From positions 1 to 64,000 of the forward strand of contig PHDT01000005.1 of NCBI GenBank assembly GCA_002842695.1: a stretch of DNA of 64,000 nt, read 5' to 3'. Of this stretch, positions 14,384-21,612 are shown in pieces. The notes under the pieces are model-generated. The model worked only from the letters and a program-made list of their open reading frames with translations, was not told the DNA's origin and searched no databases. This stretch comes from Bacteroidetes bacterium HGW-Bacteroidetes-10. GTDB lineage: Bacteria > Bacteroidota > Bacteroidia > Bacteroidales > UBA932. Numbering within the stretch: the first letter of the stretch is position 1; each line of letters starts with the position of its first letter. The position numbers were made by a program, and so were the translations under genes.

Positions 14384-15478
14384 ATGCAACATTCTACTCT
14401 CCAAATCAGTCGGTCGAACCTACTTCACAACTTTAGTTTTTTTCGATCAAAACTCTCAATATCAACTAAATTACTAGTACTGGTTAAGGCAAATGGCTAT
14501 GGTCACGGAGATACGGAAATCTCTCGGCTCGTGGAAGAATTTGGTGCCGATTATTTAGGTGTAGCCTTTCCAATTGAAGGTGAAAAACTGAGAAAAGCAG
14601 GTATTAAGTTACCAATTATAATCCTAACACCCGGTATTGACAATTTTGACGAAATAATTTCACATGATCTCGAGCCGAGTATAATTAGTCCCGAATCTGC
14701 AATTTCTTTTGCAAATGCTGTAAAAAAGGCAGGAAAAAGTTCGTGGCCGGCACATATTAAGATTGACTCCGGAATGAGCCGTGTGGGATTTGTAAGAGAA
14801 GAGATTCAATGGCTCACTGATTTCCTTTCGGAGAACTCGCAAATAGAGGTAAAGTCCGTGTTTTCGCATCTATCATCTGCCGAACATGAAATGCACGATC
14901 AGTTTACTCTTGACCAGATAAATTTATTTTCAGAGGCTTACGACCAGATATCATCCGTAACAGGTACCAAACCTATAAAACATATTCTTAACTCGTCCGG
15001 AATTGAGCGGTTTTCTCAATATCAGTTTGATATGGTAAGACTGGGTATTGGCATTTACGGATCTACTTATGTTGAGGGAAACGATCTGCTTAAACCTGTT
15101 GCCTCTCTGGTTTCGCCAATTGTGCATATTAAAAAAATTAAGGGGGCAAGCGTTGGCTACGGCAGGCACGGACAGGTTGGGTCTGAGGAGAGAGAAATTG
15201 CCACACTCCCGATTGGCTATGCAGATGGTGTTAACCGCCATCTGGGAAGGGGTAATTTCTCATTTATGGTAAACGGTAAACCAGCTCCAACAATCGGAAA
15301 TATCTGCATGGATATGTTTATGCTTGATGTAACAGGGTGCAACGCAAAAACAGGTGACACTGTAACAATCTTTGGAGAGAATCCCACTGCTCTTGAAATC
15401 GCACAGAAACTGGGAACAATTACATACGAAGTTTTTACCTCTGTACCTGCCAGAATAATCAGGAAAATTACTGAATAG
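14384..15478 (+). CDS. alr: Alanine racemase
   Basis: 364 residues. The pyridoxal-phosphate lysine sits in LLVLVKANGYGHG (about 31-43). The second catalytic site region and family blocks are visible: IKIDSGMSRVGF, SSGIERFSQYQFDMVRLGIGIYG, LPIGYADGVNR (catalytic tyrosine region) and NICMDMFMLDVTG. The enzyme interconverts L- and D-alanine and so supplies D-Ala for peptidoglycan. Length matches the stand-alone enzyme. In many Bacteroidetes alr is fused to a MurF-like domain, but here it is not. It has its own -7 box and ends 9 bp before convergent holA. Codon use is somewhat richer in A+T than in its neighbours. Confidence 0.96.
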   Translation: MQHSTLQISRSNLLHNFSFFRSKLSISTKLLVLVKANGYGHGDTEISRLVEEFGADYLGVAFPIEGEKLRKAGIKLPIIILTPGIDNFDEIISHDLEPSIISPESAISFANAVKKAGKSSWPAHIKIDSGMSRVGFVREEIQWLTDFLSENSQIEVKSVFSHLSSAEHEMHDQFTLDQINLFSEAYDQISSVTGTKPIKHILNSSGIERFSQYQFDMVRLGIGIYGSTYVEGNDLLKPVASLVSPIVHIKKIKGASVGYGRHGQVGSEEREIATLPIGYADGVNRHLGRGNFSFMVNGKPAPTIGNICMDMFMLDVTGCNAKTGDTVTIFGENPTALEIAQKLGTITYEVFTSVPARIIRKITE

Positions 15479-15487
15479 ATATCTAAT

Positions 15488-16537
15488 CTAGTTCATTATC
15501 TTGAAGACAAGTTCCTGAAGCAGTTCTCCGTCTGTTGCCTCTCCCCTGTCGTTGCTTTTCCCCATTCTGTCATATTTACGAATGAGAGCCATTGCAGCCA
15601 TGCATTTTCTCAGAGGATAGTTTTTTGATGCTGTATCATATTCTGCAAATGCAAACCTGTATATACCTGCAGACATTGCGTCTCCCTCATTAACCCTGCC
15701 GTTTCCGGCAGCTTTAAGTGCATGAAATTTCAGAATTTTGGTAAAATGGCTGAAGATTGCAGCGAGAGTCATTATTATCGGATACTGCTTATCATTTAAG
15801 GCAAAATGGAATACTATCTTAAAGGCCTTCTCGCTGTTTTTAAAGGAAAGAGCGTTAGTGAGCTCAAACACATTATACTCTCTGCTGATTCCAACATTCC
15901 TTTCCACATCCTCTGCTGTAACAAGTTTTTTACCCTCATCTGAGTTCACAAGTATTTTATCCAGCTGAACAACCAGCTTTCTTAACTCGGTTCCGCTGAA
16001 TTCTGCCAGCATTGCAGAAGCTTTTTCCTCTATAGAATACCCCTTGCCAGAAAGATAACTTCCAATCCAGCCGGCAATCTCCCACTCCCTTAGGGCAGAA
16101 GATTCTAGCATAAAGCCATCTTTTGCGGCAACTGCACTTTTATAAAAACGGGTTCTTTTATCGAGTGTCTTACCCGTAAATGATAATATCAGAATTGTAG
16201 AAGGTAAAGGCTGAAGAACATAGGTCTCCAGCAATTCCAGATTTTTCAGGAACTGAGCCTCTCTTACAACAACAAGCTGTCTTGCTGACATCATCGGATA
16301 GCGGCGGGCGGCCTCAACAATCTGTCTAGTATCGGTCTCGTTTCCGTAAAGAAGCAGCTGGTTAAAGCCTCTCTCTTCAGGAGTGAGCGCCCTCTCCATT
16401 ATCTCTTTTGAGATTACATCTGAATAGTATGGCTCGTCTCCGGCAAGAATATAGAATTGGCGAAACCTTCCCGATTTAATTTCGGCAAGGATTTTATCGA
16501 AGCTTCCTGCTGTGGTTTGAGATGATGATTTAGCCAT
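15488..16537 (-). CDS. holA: DNA polymerase III delta subunit
   Basis: 349 residues from the ATG at 16537. An upstream extension is open but its sequence is not like the family. Recognisable parts are FDKILAEIKSGRFRQFYILAGDEPYYSD at the N-terminus, YPMMSARQLVVVREAQFL, and the domain III region ISREYNVFELTNALSFKN. HolA is the clamp-loader subunit that opens the beta clamp and, like other clamp-loader subunits, carries an AAA+ fold without ATPase motifs. It is transcribed divergently from the HsdR-N-like gene, an arrangement common in Bacteroidetes. Confidence 0.93.
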   Translation of the reverse strand: MAKSSSQTTAGSFDKILAEIKSGRFRQFYILAGDEPYYSDVISKEIMERALTPEERGFNQLLLYGNETDTRQIVEAARRYPMMSARQLVVVREAQFLKNLELLETYVLQPLPSTILILSFTGKTLDKRTRFYKSAVAAKDGFMLESSALREWEIAGWIGSYLSGKGYSIEEKASAMLAEFSGTELRKLVVQLDKILVNSDEGKKLVTAEDVERNVGISREYNVFELTNALSFKNSEKAFKIVFHFALNDKQYPIIMTLAAIFSHFTKILKFHALKAAGNGRVNEGDAMSAGIYRFAFAEYDTASKNYPLRKCMAAMALIRKYDRMGKSNDRGEATDGELLQELVFKIMN

Positions 16538-16587
16538 AGTTCCTGTGGCGCTAAAATAGATAAAAAGGGTATAACCGGCAAATTTTA

Positions 16588-16595
16588 TATCTTTG
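16588..16595 (+). promoter_or_regulatory. -7 box TATCTTTG before the HsdR-N gene
   Basis: Exact TAnnTTTG match ending 11 bp before the ATG at 16607. The mRNA leader should be only about 4-8 nt long. Confidence 0.55.
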
Positions 16596-16606
16596 CACAC
16601 TCAATT

Positions 16607-17026
16607 ATGCCGTTAAAAATGAGAGATACAATTTTTGATCCCGTAAGAAAAAAGAGGGTTGCGCTCACTCCCGAAGAGGAGGTCAGACAACAGCTCATAG
16701 GGATGCTCTCAGTTTCAAAAGGATTTCCGCTCCATCTTATGAGTTGTGAATATTCAATTGTAATTAACGAGAACAAATTCAGGGGAGATCTTGTTGTTTT
16801 CTCCAGGGATGCGAAACCGATACTTCTTGCAGAGTGCAAGGCCCCGTCCGTAAAGATAAGCAGAGCGGTATTTGAACAGATTCTTACATACAACAGAAAT
16901 TTAGGAATCAGACATATTCTGCTTACCAACGGCCCGGAGACCTATTTTGCCTCATTCAGCAAAGAGAGCGGCACCTATATATATAAAAACGACATACCAG
17001 ACTACAATGAACTTTCTCAAGAATAA
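16607..17026 (+). CDS. Stand-alone HsdR N-terminal-like PD-(D/E)XK nuclease domain protein
   Basis: 139 residues. The whole protein matches the N-terminal nuclease domain of type I restriction HsdR subunits: LTPEEEVRQQLIGMLSVSKGFP, then the PD-(D/E)XK core with Asp61 in FRGDLVVF and Glu76-x-Lys78 in LLAECKAP, and a Gln in the following helix (FEQILTYNRNLGI). The catalytic residues are intact. No helicase domain, HsdM or HsdS is nearby, so this is not a remnant of a local restriction system. Such orphan genes are found beside holA in many Bacteroidetes, which hints at a housekeeping role in DNA repair or replication. It overlaps cca by 20 bp. Confidence 0.85.
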   Translation: MPLKMRDTIFDPVRKKRVALTPEEEVRQQLIGMLSVSKGFPLHLMSCEYSIVINENKFRGDLVVFSRDAKPILLAECKAPSVKISRAVFEQILTYNRNLGIRHILLTNGPETYFASFSKESGTYIYKNDIPDYNELSQE

Positions 17027-18407
17027 AATATTCACAATCGTAAGCGAAGAGGCCGGGCTATCAGGCGTAAGGGCGTTTGTCATTGGAGGCTTTGTAAGAG
17101 ACTGCCTGCTTGGGAGAAAAAGCAAGGATATTGATATTGTTGTTGAGGGAAGTGGCATTGAGCTGGCAGAAAAGGTCGCAACCAGACTTGGGGTAAGATT
17201 AACTGTTTTTAAAAACTTTGGCACTGCAATGCTCAAATCCGGTAGTATAGAGGTGGAGTTTGTAGGAGCCAGAAAAGAGTCTTACAGATCTGACTCAAGA
17301 AAACCGGTAGTTGAGGACGGGACTCTGGAAGACGATCAGAAAAGACGTGATTTTACAATAAACGCACTTGCTTTTAGTCTTCAGAAAGAGGATTTTGGGA
17401 ATCTGGTCGATCCATTCACTGGTGTAAGCGATCTTCAGCAGGGACTTATCAGAACTCCGCTTGATCCTGATACAACTTACAGCGACGACCCACTGAGAAT
17501 GATAAGGGCTATCCGCTTTGCTTCCCAGCTTTCATTTTCAATAGTCCCCGAGTCCCTTGAGTCAATCAGCAGAAACAGGGAGAGGCTTAAGATTCTTTCA
17601 AGAGAGAGAATTGCAGACGAACTCAATAAAATTCTGCTCTCAAAGAAACCTTCTGTTGGGTTCTATCTTCTGGACCAGACGGGACTTCTTGAAATAATGC
17701 TGCCGCAGCTTGTAAAGTTAAAGGGTGTGGAGTCGGTTGAGGGAAAAGGGCATAAGGAAAATTTTTCGCACACTCTTCAGGTTCTTGATAATCTTGCACA
17801 TAAAAGCGACAATCTGTGGCTTAGATGGAGTGCCCTCCTGCATGACATCGCAAAGCCAAACACAAAAAATTACGAACCGGGTATAGGGTGGACCTTTCAT
17901 GGACACGACTTTGTTGGAGGAAAGATGGTGCCGAGAATATTTCAGCAACTTAAGATGCCACTAAACGAAAAGATGAAATATGTCCAGAAGATGGTGCAGC
18001 TTCACTTAAGGCCTATTGCCCTGGTTCAGGAAGAGGTTACAGATTCGGCCGTAAGGCGGCTTCTGTTTGATGCCGGAGACGACATTGAAGATCTGATGAT
18101 GCTTTGCGAGGCAGACATCACCTCTAAAAATGAGAAGCTGGTAAAAAAGCACAGAAATAACTTTGAACTTGTGAGGTTTAAACTTATTGAAGTTGAGGAG
18201 AAGGATGCAGTTAGAAATTTCCATAATCCAATCTCAGGTGAATATATCATGGAGACATACGGACTGAAGCCTTGCAGGGAAATTGGTCTGATAAAAGAGT
18301 TTATCAAGAACTCAATTCTGGATGGAGTTATTGGAAACAATTTTAATGAGGCACGAATGCTAATGGAGAACAAAGCTGCAGAAATGGGGCTTAAAAAAGT
18401 CCTCTAA
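17007..18407 (+). CDS. cca: CCA-adding tRNA nucleotidyltransferase with HD domain
   Basis: 466 residues from the ATG at 17007. Class II nucleotidyltransferase motifs: FVIGGFVRDCLLGRKSKDIDIVV (GG and DxD), RRDFTINALAFSL, DDPLRMIRAIRFA and ERIADELNKIL. A C-terminal HD domain follows with HDIAKP (about residue 284) and HGHDFVGG. The family adds or repairs the 3'-CCA of tRNAs; the HD domain gives phosphohydrolase activity in some members. The start lies inside the HsdR-N gene, so the two are translationally coupled. The stop codon interlocks with that of the convergent histidine kinase gene (4-bp overlap). Confidence 0.94.
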   Translation: MNFLKNKIFTIVSEEAGLSGVRAFVIGGFVRDCLLGRKSKDIDIVVEGSGIELAEKVATRLGVRLTVFKNFGTAMLKSGSIEVEFVGARKESYRSDSRKPVVEDGTLEDDQKRRDFTINALAFSLQKEDFGNLVDPFTGVSDLQQGLIRTPLDPDTTYSDDPLRMIRAIRFASQLSFSIVPESLESISRNRERLKILSRERIADELNKILLSKKPSVGFYLLDQTGLLEIMLPQLVKLKGVESVEGKGHKENFSHTLQVLDNLAHKSDNLWLRWSALLHDIAKPNTKNYEPGIGWTFHGHDFVGGKMVPRIFQQLKMPLNEKMKYVQKMVQLHLRPIALVQEEVTDSAVRRLLFDAGDDIEDLMMLCEADITSKNEKLVKKHRNNFELVRFKLIEVEEKDAVRNFHNPISGEYIMETYGLKPCREIGLIKEFIKNSILDGVIGNNFNEARMLMENKAAEMGLKKVL

Positions 18408-19750
18408 AGACAAACTCTGGGAATTGTGAAGGTAAAAATTGATCCCTTTCCGGGGGTGCTTATTACATCTATTCTTCCACCATGGTTTTCAATAAACCCC
18501 TTGCAGAGAATAAGCCCCAGACCGGTTCCCTTTTCTCCGCCTGTACCAAGAACAGTATTCTGCTTTACATCTATTCTGAACAAATTGTTAACAGTCTCCT
18601 GATTCATCCCTGTTCCGTTATCGCCAACGGACACAGTTACGACATCTTCCTCATCTCTAGCCTCCACCCAGATTTCTCCGCCTTCTTCAGTAAACTTCAG
18701 AGAATTGCTCAACAGATTTCTCACAACAGTATCTATCATTTCACGGTCAAAACATGCTTCAAGGTTATTATCCTTAACCCTGTTGAAAATATTCACCTCT
18801 TTTTGTGAAAAGAGAGTCTTCATAAGTTCAACATTTGAATTAATCACCTCAGAAAGATTGTTTCTGCATTTATTCATCTTCATATTTCCGGACTGAACTC
18901 TTGACCATGCAAGCAGATTGTCCAGAAGGGCGTACACATCGTGTGAAGAATGTTTCAGAGCCAGAAGGGATTCAGAAAATTGCTCCGGTGTAAACTCTTC
19001 TGTGTTATCGGACAAATACTCCAGAAAAGTTGACATTGTGCCAACGGGACCTTTTAGATCGTGTGAAATAATTGAAAAGAAACGATCCTTCGCCCGGTTG
19101 TTGTCTGCAAGTTCCTTGTTTTTTCGGGTTATTTCATCTGCCAGCCTTATAAGTTTCTGTTCTTTGTCTCGGAGAACCTTCTGATTGACAATAATGACAA
19201 AAAGCATCATCAGAAAGAGGAAAACAGCAGAAACTATTCTGAATTCCGAAACAGCATTTTCCGGAAAGATGTAGAGTGCCCATTCAGGTTGCATTAAGTA
19301 CTCAACATAAATAAAGGAGATGAGGCTCAACAGCATTAAAAAGACTGTGTAGAAAAACCTTGTTGATTTAAATGTCAGCAGAGGTACAACAGACATCAGT
19401 ATCAGATAGTAGTGAAATCCGGGACCGGGACCAAACCAGAGAGCAGACAACAGAATAAAAATTCCGGAAACAATAAGGTTAAGAAGAAAACCCGAGATAA
19501 AAACCCCTCCCCTCATGTTTAAAAGCCGGCATCCACCTGCAAGTAATGCAGCGATAACGAGGACAACTACAACATTTGAATAGAGTGTAAAATTTTTAAT
19601 TGCAAAAAAAAATGCCAGCAGAAAAGGTACCGCAACAGCAATGTAAATGGCCAGGTTGTTTGCCCTCCTGACAGCCATATTAATATCACTGCCTTCGGGA
19701 TCGAAGGTATTGAATTTGCTCAGATTATGAATTAATGAATCAAATCCCAC
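18404..19750 (-). CDS. Membrane sensor histidine kinase without adjacent response regulator
   Basis: 448 residues. Five or six hydrophobic segments between about residues 33 and 190 form a membrane sensor without a large periplasmic loop. A short coiled coil (EQKLIRLADEITRKNKELADNNRAK) leads to the H-box FFSIISHDLKGPVGTMSTF (His about 230), N-box NLLSNSLKFTEEGG, G1 VGDNGTGMN and G2 GGEKGTGLGLILCK. All catalytic motifs are intact. No response regulator lies next to it, so it is an orphan kinase whose partner is elsewhere. Its upstream region is exceptional: an 18-bp perfect palindrome and a 166-bp inverted-repeat element. Confidence 0.9.
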   Translation of the reverse strand: MGFDSLIHNLSKFNTFDPEGSDINMAVRRANNLAIYIAVAVPFLLAFFFAIKNFTLYSNVVVVLVIAALLAGGCRLLNMRGGVFISGFLLNLIVSGIFILLSALWFGPGPGFHYYLILMSVVPLLTFKSTRFFYTVFLMLLSLISFIYVEYLMQPEWALYIFPENAVSEFRIVSAVFLFLMMLFVIIVNQKVLRDKEQKLIRLADEITRKNKELADNNRAKDRFFSIISHDLKGPVGTMSTFLEYLSDNTEEFTPEQFSESLLALKHSSHDVYALLDNLLAWSRVQSGNMKMNKCRNNLSEVINSNVELMKTLFSQKEVNIFNRVKDNNLEACFDREMIDTVVRNLLSNSLKFTEEGGEIWVEARDEEDVVTVSVGDNGTGMNQETVNNLFRIDVKQNTVLGTGGEKGTGLGLILCKGFIENHGGRIDVISTPGKGSIFTFTIPRVCL

Positions 19751-19770
19751 ACCGGTTATTTTTCCGAAAT

Positions 19771-19788
19771 TTACAAAATATTTTGTAA
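19771..19788. promoter_or_regulatory. 18-bp perfect palindrome upstream of the orphan histidine kinase
   Basis: TTACAAAATATTTTGTAA at 19771-19788 is a perfect 9+9 palindrome, 21 bp before the kinase start (minus strand). Its position suits an operator or core promoter element. No regulator can be named. Confidence 0.55.
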
Positions 19789-19807
19789 TTCATCACAATA
19801 GATAGCT

Positions 19808-19973
19808 CAATCACACCAAATAGCAGCGCTGTTTTTCTTTACGCTTTTTTCTTCGTGTTTTCAGGGGCTTGCGGGACTCCTCGCTGCGCTCGTCAAACAG
19901 TCCTCAGCCTTTTTCCTGAAAACACTACAGAAAAGAAGCTAAAAAACATCGATTCTGCTAATTGGTGTGATTG
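19808..19973. repeat. 166-bp nested inverted-repeat element (MITE-like or structured RNA)
   Basis: The ends CAATCACACCAAATAGCAG (19808-19826) and 19955-19973 are inverted repeats with 18 of 19 matches. Inside, GTGTTTTCAGG (19855-19865) pairs with 19915-19925 exactly. Further in, GGCT (19866-19869) pairs with 19906-19909 and GGACT (19874-19878) with 19899-19903. All arms are nearly concentric, so the whole piece can fold into one long hairpin. There is no coding sequence. It could be a small non-autonomous mobile element or a dispersed intergenic repeat; a non-coding RNA is the alternative. Confidence 0.6.
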
Positions 19974-20089
19974 GTCTATTTCTTATCTCTGATGAATAAC
20001 AAAAATCCAGAGTCTGGAAAAGTCCTGCTCTGGATTTGTGTAAAAATTCTTTACTGATTATTGGTGCGCCCGAAGGCAGTGTAAAGATA
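19974..20089. other. Remainder of the 339-bp gene-free gap 19751-20089
   Basis: The gap between the orphan kinase and the beta-helix lipoprotein holds, from left to right, the 18-bp palindrome, the 166-bp inverted-repeat element and a terminator hairpin. Nothing else could be recognised in it, and no protein frame looks real. Confidence 0.5.
20003..20037 (-). terminator. Terminator of the TonB receptor / beta-helix operon
   Basis: AAATCCAGAG (20003-20012) and CTCTGGATTT (20028-20037) form a perfect 10-bp stem with a 15-nt loop. On the minus strand the hairpin is followed by TTTTGTTATT, fitting a rho-independent terminator 53 bp after the beta-helix gene. Confidence 0.75.
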
Positions 20090-21586
20090 TTAATAGGCTG
20101 TATTCTGAGGGTCAAAGTTGGCCCATTTAAGAGTCCAGTTGTCGGCTGCGGCATCGCTTCTGAAGGCACCAATGAAATTAACTTTGTCAAAGAATGCAGA
20201 TGCAAGAATGTTGTCAGTAAAGAGATTCTCCTTGCCGGTGAGCGGGCTGCCGGCAGAAGGGCCCCAGTTAGCTCCTGCTGCAACAGATACCGGCTGCTTA
20301 AGCAACAACTCTGCAGATGTTGTTAACTTTAGGTTAGTCAAGCCTGCCTGCTTAAAATATGAAGAGGAGAATGATTCTGAAGCCGTTTTATCAAAAGTGG
20401 ATGAGTTTACAGAAAGTGAGTCCTTGAATGAGGCATCCTTATCGCTTCCAGATATTTTCATGCCGGCGATGATTATGTTTTTAAGGACAAGTCTTCCGTC
20501 TGTGGCTGCGCTTTGTGTTTGTGAACCCTTATCGTTACATATCATAATTCCAACGGGATATCCAGAAGCGACAGAGTTAAAGCAGTGAAGATTTGATCCT
20601 CTTCTTATCTGTATTGCTGCCTGATGCTGTCCCAATTTTGAGCCATTGTTAGGATTGAATTCACCCCCGTCAATGTATGCGGTTGTGTTCTCGAACCTTG
20701 AATCCTGAGCAGCAGCTCCAATAAGAGTGATATTTGAAAAAACAGGTCTGGTTATTGGTAGCTGATTTGGGGCATCGCTGTTGTTATCAGACTCAAAACC
20801 ATTTGAGATTGATTTGTCTGCGATCTTTGGATGTCTTACTCCAAGGGCAAACTGAATGTTTCCCCTGAATCCCGCATCTGTATCAAAATCGTCATCCCAG
20901 CCATGGTATGAAATCAGGTACTTTGCATTCACTGTTCCTCCAAACCACTCGAATGAGTCGTCGTTTGAGTATGATACCTGAATGTGATCAATTGTTGTTC
21001 CGTTGCCCACAGAGCCAAGAGTAAGTCCGTTAATCTCCTGGTCTGCCTTGAAAGGGTAACCAGCAAACTCAATCCTAATGTGAGAGAGAACTCCTGAGTT
21101 ATCGGCATCGTTGTTTCCGCCATGTTTAGATCTTGGGCCTCCTTCAATAATCATCTCACTTTTATTGTTGGTTGCGTTTCCGCAAACAATAACGCCGCCC
21201 CAGTCACCCGGTTTTCTCTGGCCAGCCGGCTGAGCAGATGTAAAAACAATGGGAAGGTCTGCTGTTCCCCTTGCAATGATTTTGGCTCCCTTCTCAACTA
21301 TGAGTGCTGCCTTGGTGGCCTTGTCTCCCTTAATTATCGTTCCCGGCTCAATTGTAAGGGTAGCACCTGCGGTTACATAAACCCATCCCTTTAGAAGATA
21401 AGTTCCCTTTTTAAGTGTGTAGTCCTTAGTAATTTCAAACTCCTGAACACCACTTCCGATTTCATTTGTATTGAATATTACCTGTTCTTCTTCCGGTTCC
21501 GGAACTACCGGAGCGGGGTTCTTCTCACATGATGCTGCTATCATTAGAAATGCTACAGCAAGAATCGGATAAATTTTACGTTTCAT
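20090..21586 (-). CDS. Right-handed beta-helix surface lipoprotein, TonB-receptor partner
   Basis: 498 residues. The signal MKRKIYPILAVAFLMIAASC makes it a lipoprotein (Cys20). After a proline/glutamate linker comes a domain with repeated short beta-strand motifs: YLLKGWVYVTAGATLTIEPG, GDWGGVIVCGNA, GVLSHIRIEFAGY, EINGLTLGSVGNGTTIDHIQ, VSYSNDDSFEWFGGTVNAKYL and WDDDFDTDAGFRG. This is a widespread Bacteroidetes lipoprotein type, commonly encoded beside a TonB-dependent receptor as here (26 bp downstream). The acidic DDSFEW and DDDFDTDAG loops could bind metal or ligand. The substrate is unknown. No SusD homologue is present, so it may play the surface-binding role itself. Confidence 0.8.
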   Translation of the reverse strand: MKRKIYPILAVAFLMIAASCEKNPAPVVPEPEEEQVIFNTNEIGSGVQEFEITKDYTLKKGTYLLKGWVYVTAGATLTIEPGTIIKGDKATKAALIVEKGAKIIARGTADLPIVFTSAQPAGQRKPGDWGGVIVCGNATNNKSEMIIEGGPRSKHGGNNDADNSGVLSHIRIEFAGYPFKADQEINGLTLGSVGNGTTIDHIQVSYSNDDSFEWFGGTVNAKYLISYHGWDDDFDTDAGFRGNIQFALGVRHPKIADKSISNGFESDNNSDAPNQLPITRPVFSNITLIGAAAQDSRFENTTAYIDGGEFNPNNGSKLGQHQAAIQIRRGSNLHCFNSVASGYPVGIMICNDKGSQTQSAATDGRLVLKNIIIAGMKISGSDKDASFKDSLSVNSSTFDKTASESFSSSYFKQAGLTNLKLTTSAELLLKQPVSVAAGANWGPSAGSPLTGKENLFTDNILASAFFDKVNFIGAFRSDAAADNWTLKWANFDPQNTAY

Positions 21587-21612
21587 CTTAATTATAATGA
21601 ATTAGTTGGTTG

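Noticed and set aside
16607-17026. Remnant of a type I restriction-modification system
   Set aside because: The frame is complete with intact catalytic residues and a promoter, there are no hsdM, hsdS or helicase fragments, and the neighbours are housekeeping genes.
20118-20588. Plus-strand open frame inside the beta-helix lipoprotein gene
   Set aside because: The minus-strand protein has a lipoprotein signal and clear repeat motifs. The plus-strand frame has no start-site signals or recognisable sequence.
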